Shown here: one piece after another, positions 5,648-6,837 of the stretch
Layout of the letters: each line of letters starts with the position of its first letter
How positions within the stretch are numbered: position 1 is the first letter of the stretch
Assembly: GCA_903924805.1 (NCBI GenBank)
Contig: CAIYCZ010000044.1
Span: 1-6,837 of the forward strand
Length of the DNA: 6,837 nucleotides
Origin: an uncultured delta proteobacterium
Lineage (GTDB): Bacteria > Desulfobacterota > WTBG01 > CAIYCZ01
Direction: 5' to 3'
Made by a program: the position numbers and the translations under genes
Notes under the pieces: model-generated
What the model was told of the DNA's origin: nothing
Databases searched by the model: none
What the model saw: only the letters and a program-made list of their open reading frames with translations

Positions 5648-6837
5648 ATGAAAAATATCGCAACGGTTGTTGAAAGCAAAGCATGCAGCGGCTGCGGCAT
5701 GTGTGTTTCTGCCTGCCCGGTTGAAGCGATAAAGATTGGGGCAATTTCCCTCCCCGAAGTTACCGGGGAATGCACTGAGTGCGGGATCTGCACTGAGCTC
5801 TGCCCGCGGGTGGAGATGCCCTATGCTGACATTGAGCAGGATGTTTCCCGGAGGAACGGGGCCGAGACTTATGACAGCCTGCTTGGCTATTATACCAGAA
5901 TCTGTCTGGCGCGCTCATCCAGTGATGCAATCCGCAAACGCTCCTACTGGGGCGGGGCAACCACAGCCTTTGTCACCTTTCTTCTTGAGCAGGGCCTCAT
6001 TGACTCTGCTTTGCTCACCGACAGGGTGCATAATGTAACATACTGTGCACACCCGAGACCGCGGATTGTAACAACAAAAGAAGACATCCTCGCCTGCGCA
6101 TTCACAAAACCGGCGGTAAACCCCCTGCTGGCACATCTTCCGCTACCGGGCAGCCGGGTTGCTGTGGTGGGCACATCCTGCCATATAGAAGCCGTCAGAA
6201 AGGCCCAGTTTCTTTCCATCCAGAAAACTACGGCAGGAGAGCGCTGCCGGGAGCTGGTCGGCAATATCAGGTTTCTCATCGGGCTCAACTGCTTTTTTGC
6301 CAATAATGCTAAAGGTGTTGAGCAACAACTTGCGCGGCTGGGATTGAAAGAGGAGAACATAAAGCGGTTTTTCTACGCGACGGGGATCCCCTGTGTAGAG
6401 CTGTTTGACGGCGCCATTAAAGAAATCCCCGGCGGCAATGAAAACTTTTCGTCGTTAAATCTCGGCTGCCTCCTGTGCTATCCATCATATACCGCACGGC
6501 TTTCAGATGTGACCTTCGGCAAGACCATGTCGGAAGAGTGGGGCTGGAATGACGTTATATGCAGGAGCAGGCGGGTTGATGAATTGCTGCACGATATGGA
6601 AGCCAAAAAGCTTATCGAGGCACGGGACACGGTGGACGGGGGAACTGAGCTGTTGCAGTCCCTGCTTGAAGCAGAAGTGTTTAAGGTTGATGCTATAGGC
6701 TATGCCGCCTATCTTGAGACGGGGAAATTCAGCCCCGATCAAACCGCATCAGCAATGCTCAACCGCCCCGGCGGCACCATCTCCGGAAGGAACCGGTTAA
6801 CCCTCATCCAGGCAGTCCGCAAATATTCTTTTTATGA
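5648..6837 (+). CDS. Two-[4Fe-4S] ferredoxin / F420 hydrogenase beta subunit (FrhB)-like protein, 3' end outside window
   Basis: The frame is open from ATG 5648 to the window end (396 complete codons, no stop), so the gene is 3' partial. Cysteines 13, 16, 19, 23 and 42, 45, 48, 52 form two CxxCxxCxxxCP ferredoxin motifs for two 4Fe-4S clusters. The rest matches the FrhB/FdhB family: SYWGGATT (99-106) corresponds to the family GG block, VVGTSCHIEAVRK (174-186) to the usual VGTPCQ block, GLNC with C215, and LGCLLCYPSY (272-281) followed by LSDVTFG to the C-x2-C...ADxxxG block. Family members are FAD and Fe-S electron-transfer proteins that oxidise or reduce coenzyme F420, ferredoxin or related partners. 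The partner here is unknown, and bacterial members need not use F420. TSCH in place of TPCQ is unusual. Divergent from DUF169 across a 140-base gap; downstream neighbours are not visible. Confidence 0.85.
   Translation, partial: MKNIATVVESKACSGCGMCVSACPVEAIKIGAISLPEVTGECTECGICTELCPRVEMPYADIEQDVSRRNGAETYDSLLGYYTRICLARSSSDAIRKRSYWGGATTAFVTFLLEQGLIDSALLTDRVHNVTYCAHPRPRIVTTKEDILACAFTKPAVNPLLAHLPLPGSRVAVVGTSCHIEAVRKAQFLSIQKTTAGERCRELVGNIRFLIGLNCFFANNAKGVEQQLARLGLKEENIKRFFYATGIPCVELFDGAIKEIPGGNENFSSLNLGCLLCYPSYTARLSDVTFGKTMSEEWGWNDVICRSRRVDELLHDMEAKKLIEARDTVDGGTELLQSLLEAEVFKVDAIGYAAYLETGKFSPDQTASAMLNRPGGTISGRNRLTLIQAVRKYSFY

Noticed and set aside
5736..6038. A + strand 100-residue reading frame inside the FrhB-like gene
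   Set aside because: It is out of frame with the clear ferredoxin/FrhB coding sequence and has no recognisable domain.
5944..6360. A minus-strand 138-residue reading frame
   Set aside because: It is antisense to the FrhB-like gene, has no family features and is explained by the high GC of the coding strand.

Overview
The window suggests an anaerobic bacterium of moderately high GC. A sulfate-reducer-like lineage (Desulfobacterota or Nitrospirota type) is my guess, based on the gene content: a radical-SAM aminomutase, a DUF169 protein, an F420-hydrogenase-beta-type iron-sulfur flavoprotein and a geranylgeranyl-reductase-type flavoprotein. No rRNA, tRNA or other phylogenetic marker is present, so the assignment is weak. 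I see no mobile element, CRISPR array or RNA gene.

Layout. (1) Positions 1-498 (+): the C-terminal part of an FAD-dependent oxidoreductase whose 5' end lies outside the window. (2) Positions 499-777: a gap with a 14-bp hairpin (563-597), a 15-bp palindrome (634-648) and A/T-rich DNA that may hold the promoter of the next operon. (3) Positions 778-4793 (+): a probable three-gene operon. It encodes a lysine 2,3-aminomutase (KamA type), a D-Ala-D-Ala-ligase-like ATP-grasp enzyme and a 503-residue multi-pass permease of the xanthine/uracil permease-like superfamily. (4) Positions 4818-5507 (-): a DUF169 gene convergent with the operon. As given, it is broken by two compensating one-base shifts at homopolymers. 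(5) Positions 5508-5647: a divergent intergenic region with an inverted repeat. (6) Positions 5648-6837 (+): a long reading frame that runs off the right end, with two N-terminal 4Fe-4S ferredoxin motifs followed by an FrhB-type domain.

How the genes may work together. The aminomutase keeps the PLP lysine and both aspartates that bind the lysine side chain in characterised lysine 2,3-aminomutase, so L-lysine to L-beta-lysine is the best guess for its reaction. The next gene is an ATP-grasp carboxylate-amine ligase that lacks the N-terminal motif of true Ddl, and the third is a permease. The usual beta-lysine acetyltransferase partner (AblB) is not seen. The most interesting hypothesis is therefore a pathway that makes beta-lysine and ligates it to another amino acid or peptide, with the permease moving a substrate or the product. 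This is inference from gene order and residue conservation only. The DUF169 gene and the FrhB-like gene are divergently arranged and may share a control region, but their functions are unknown.
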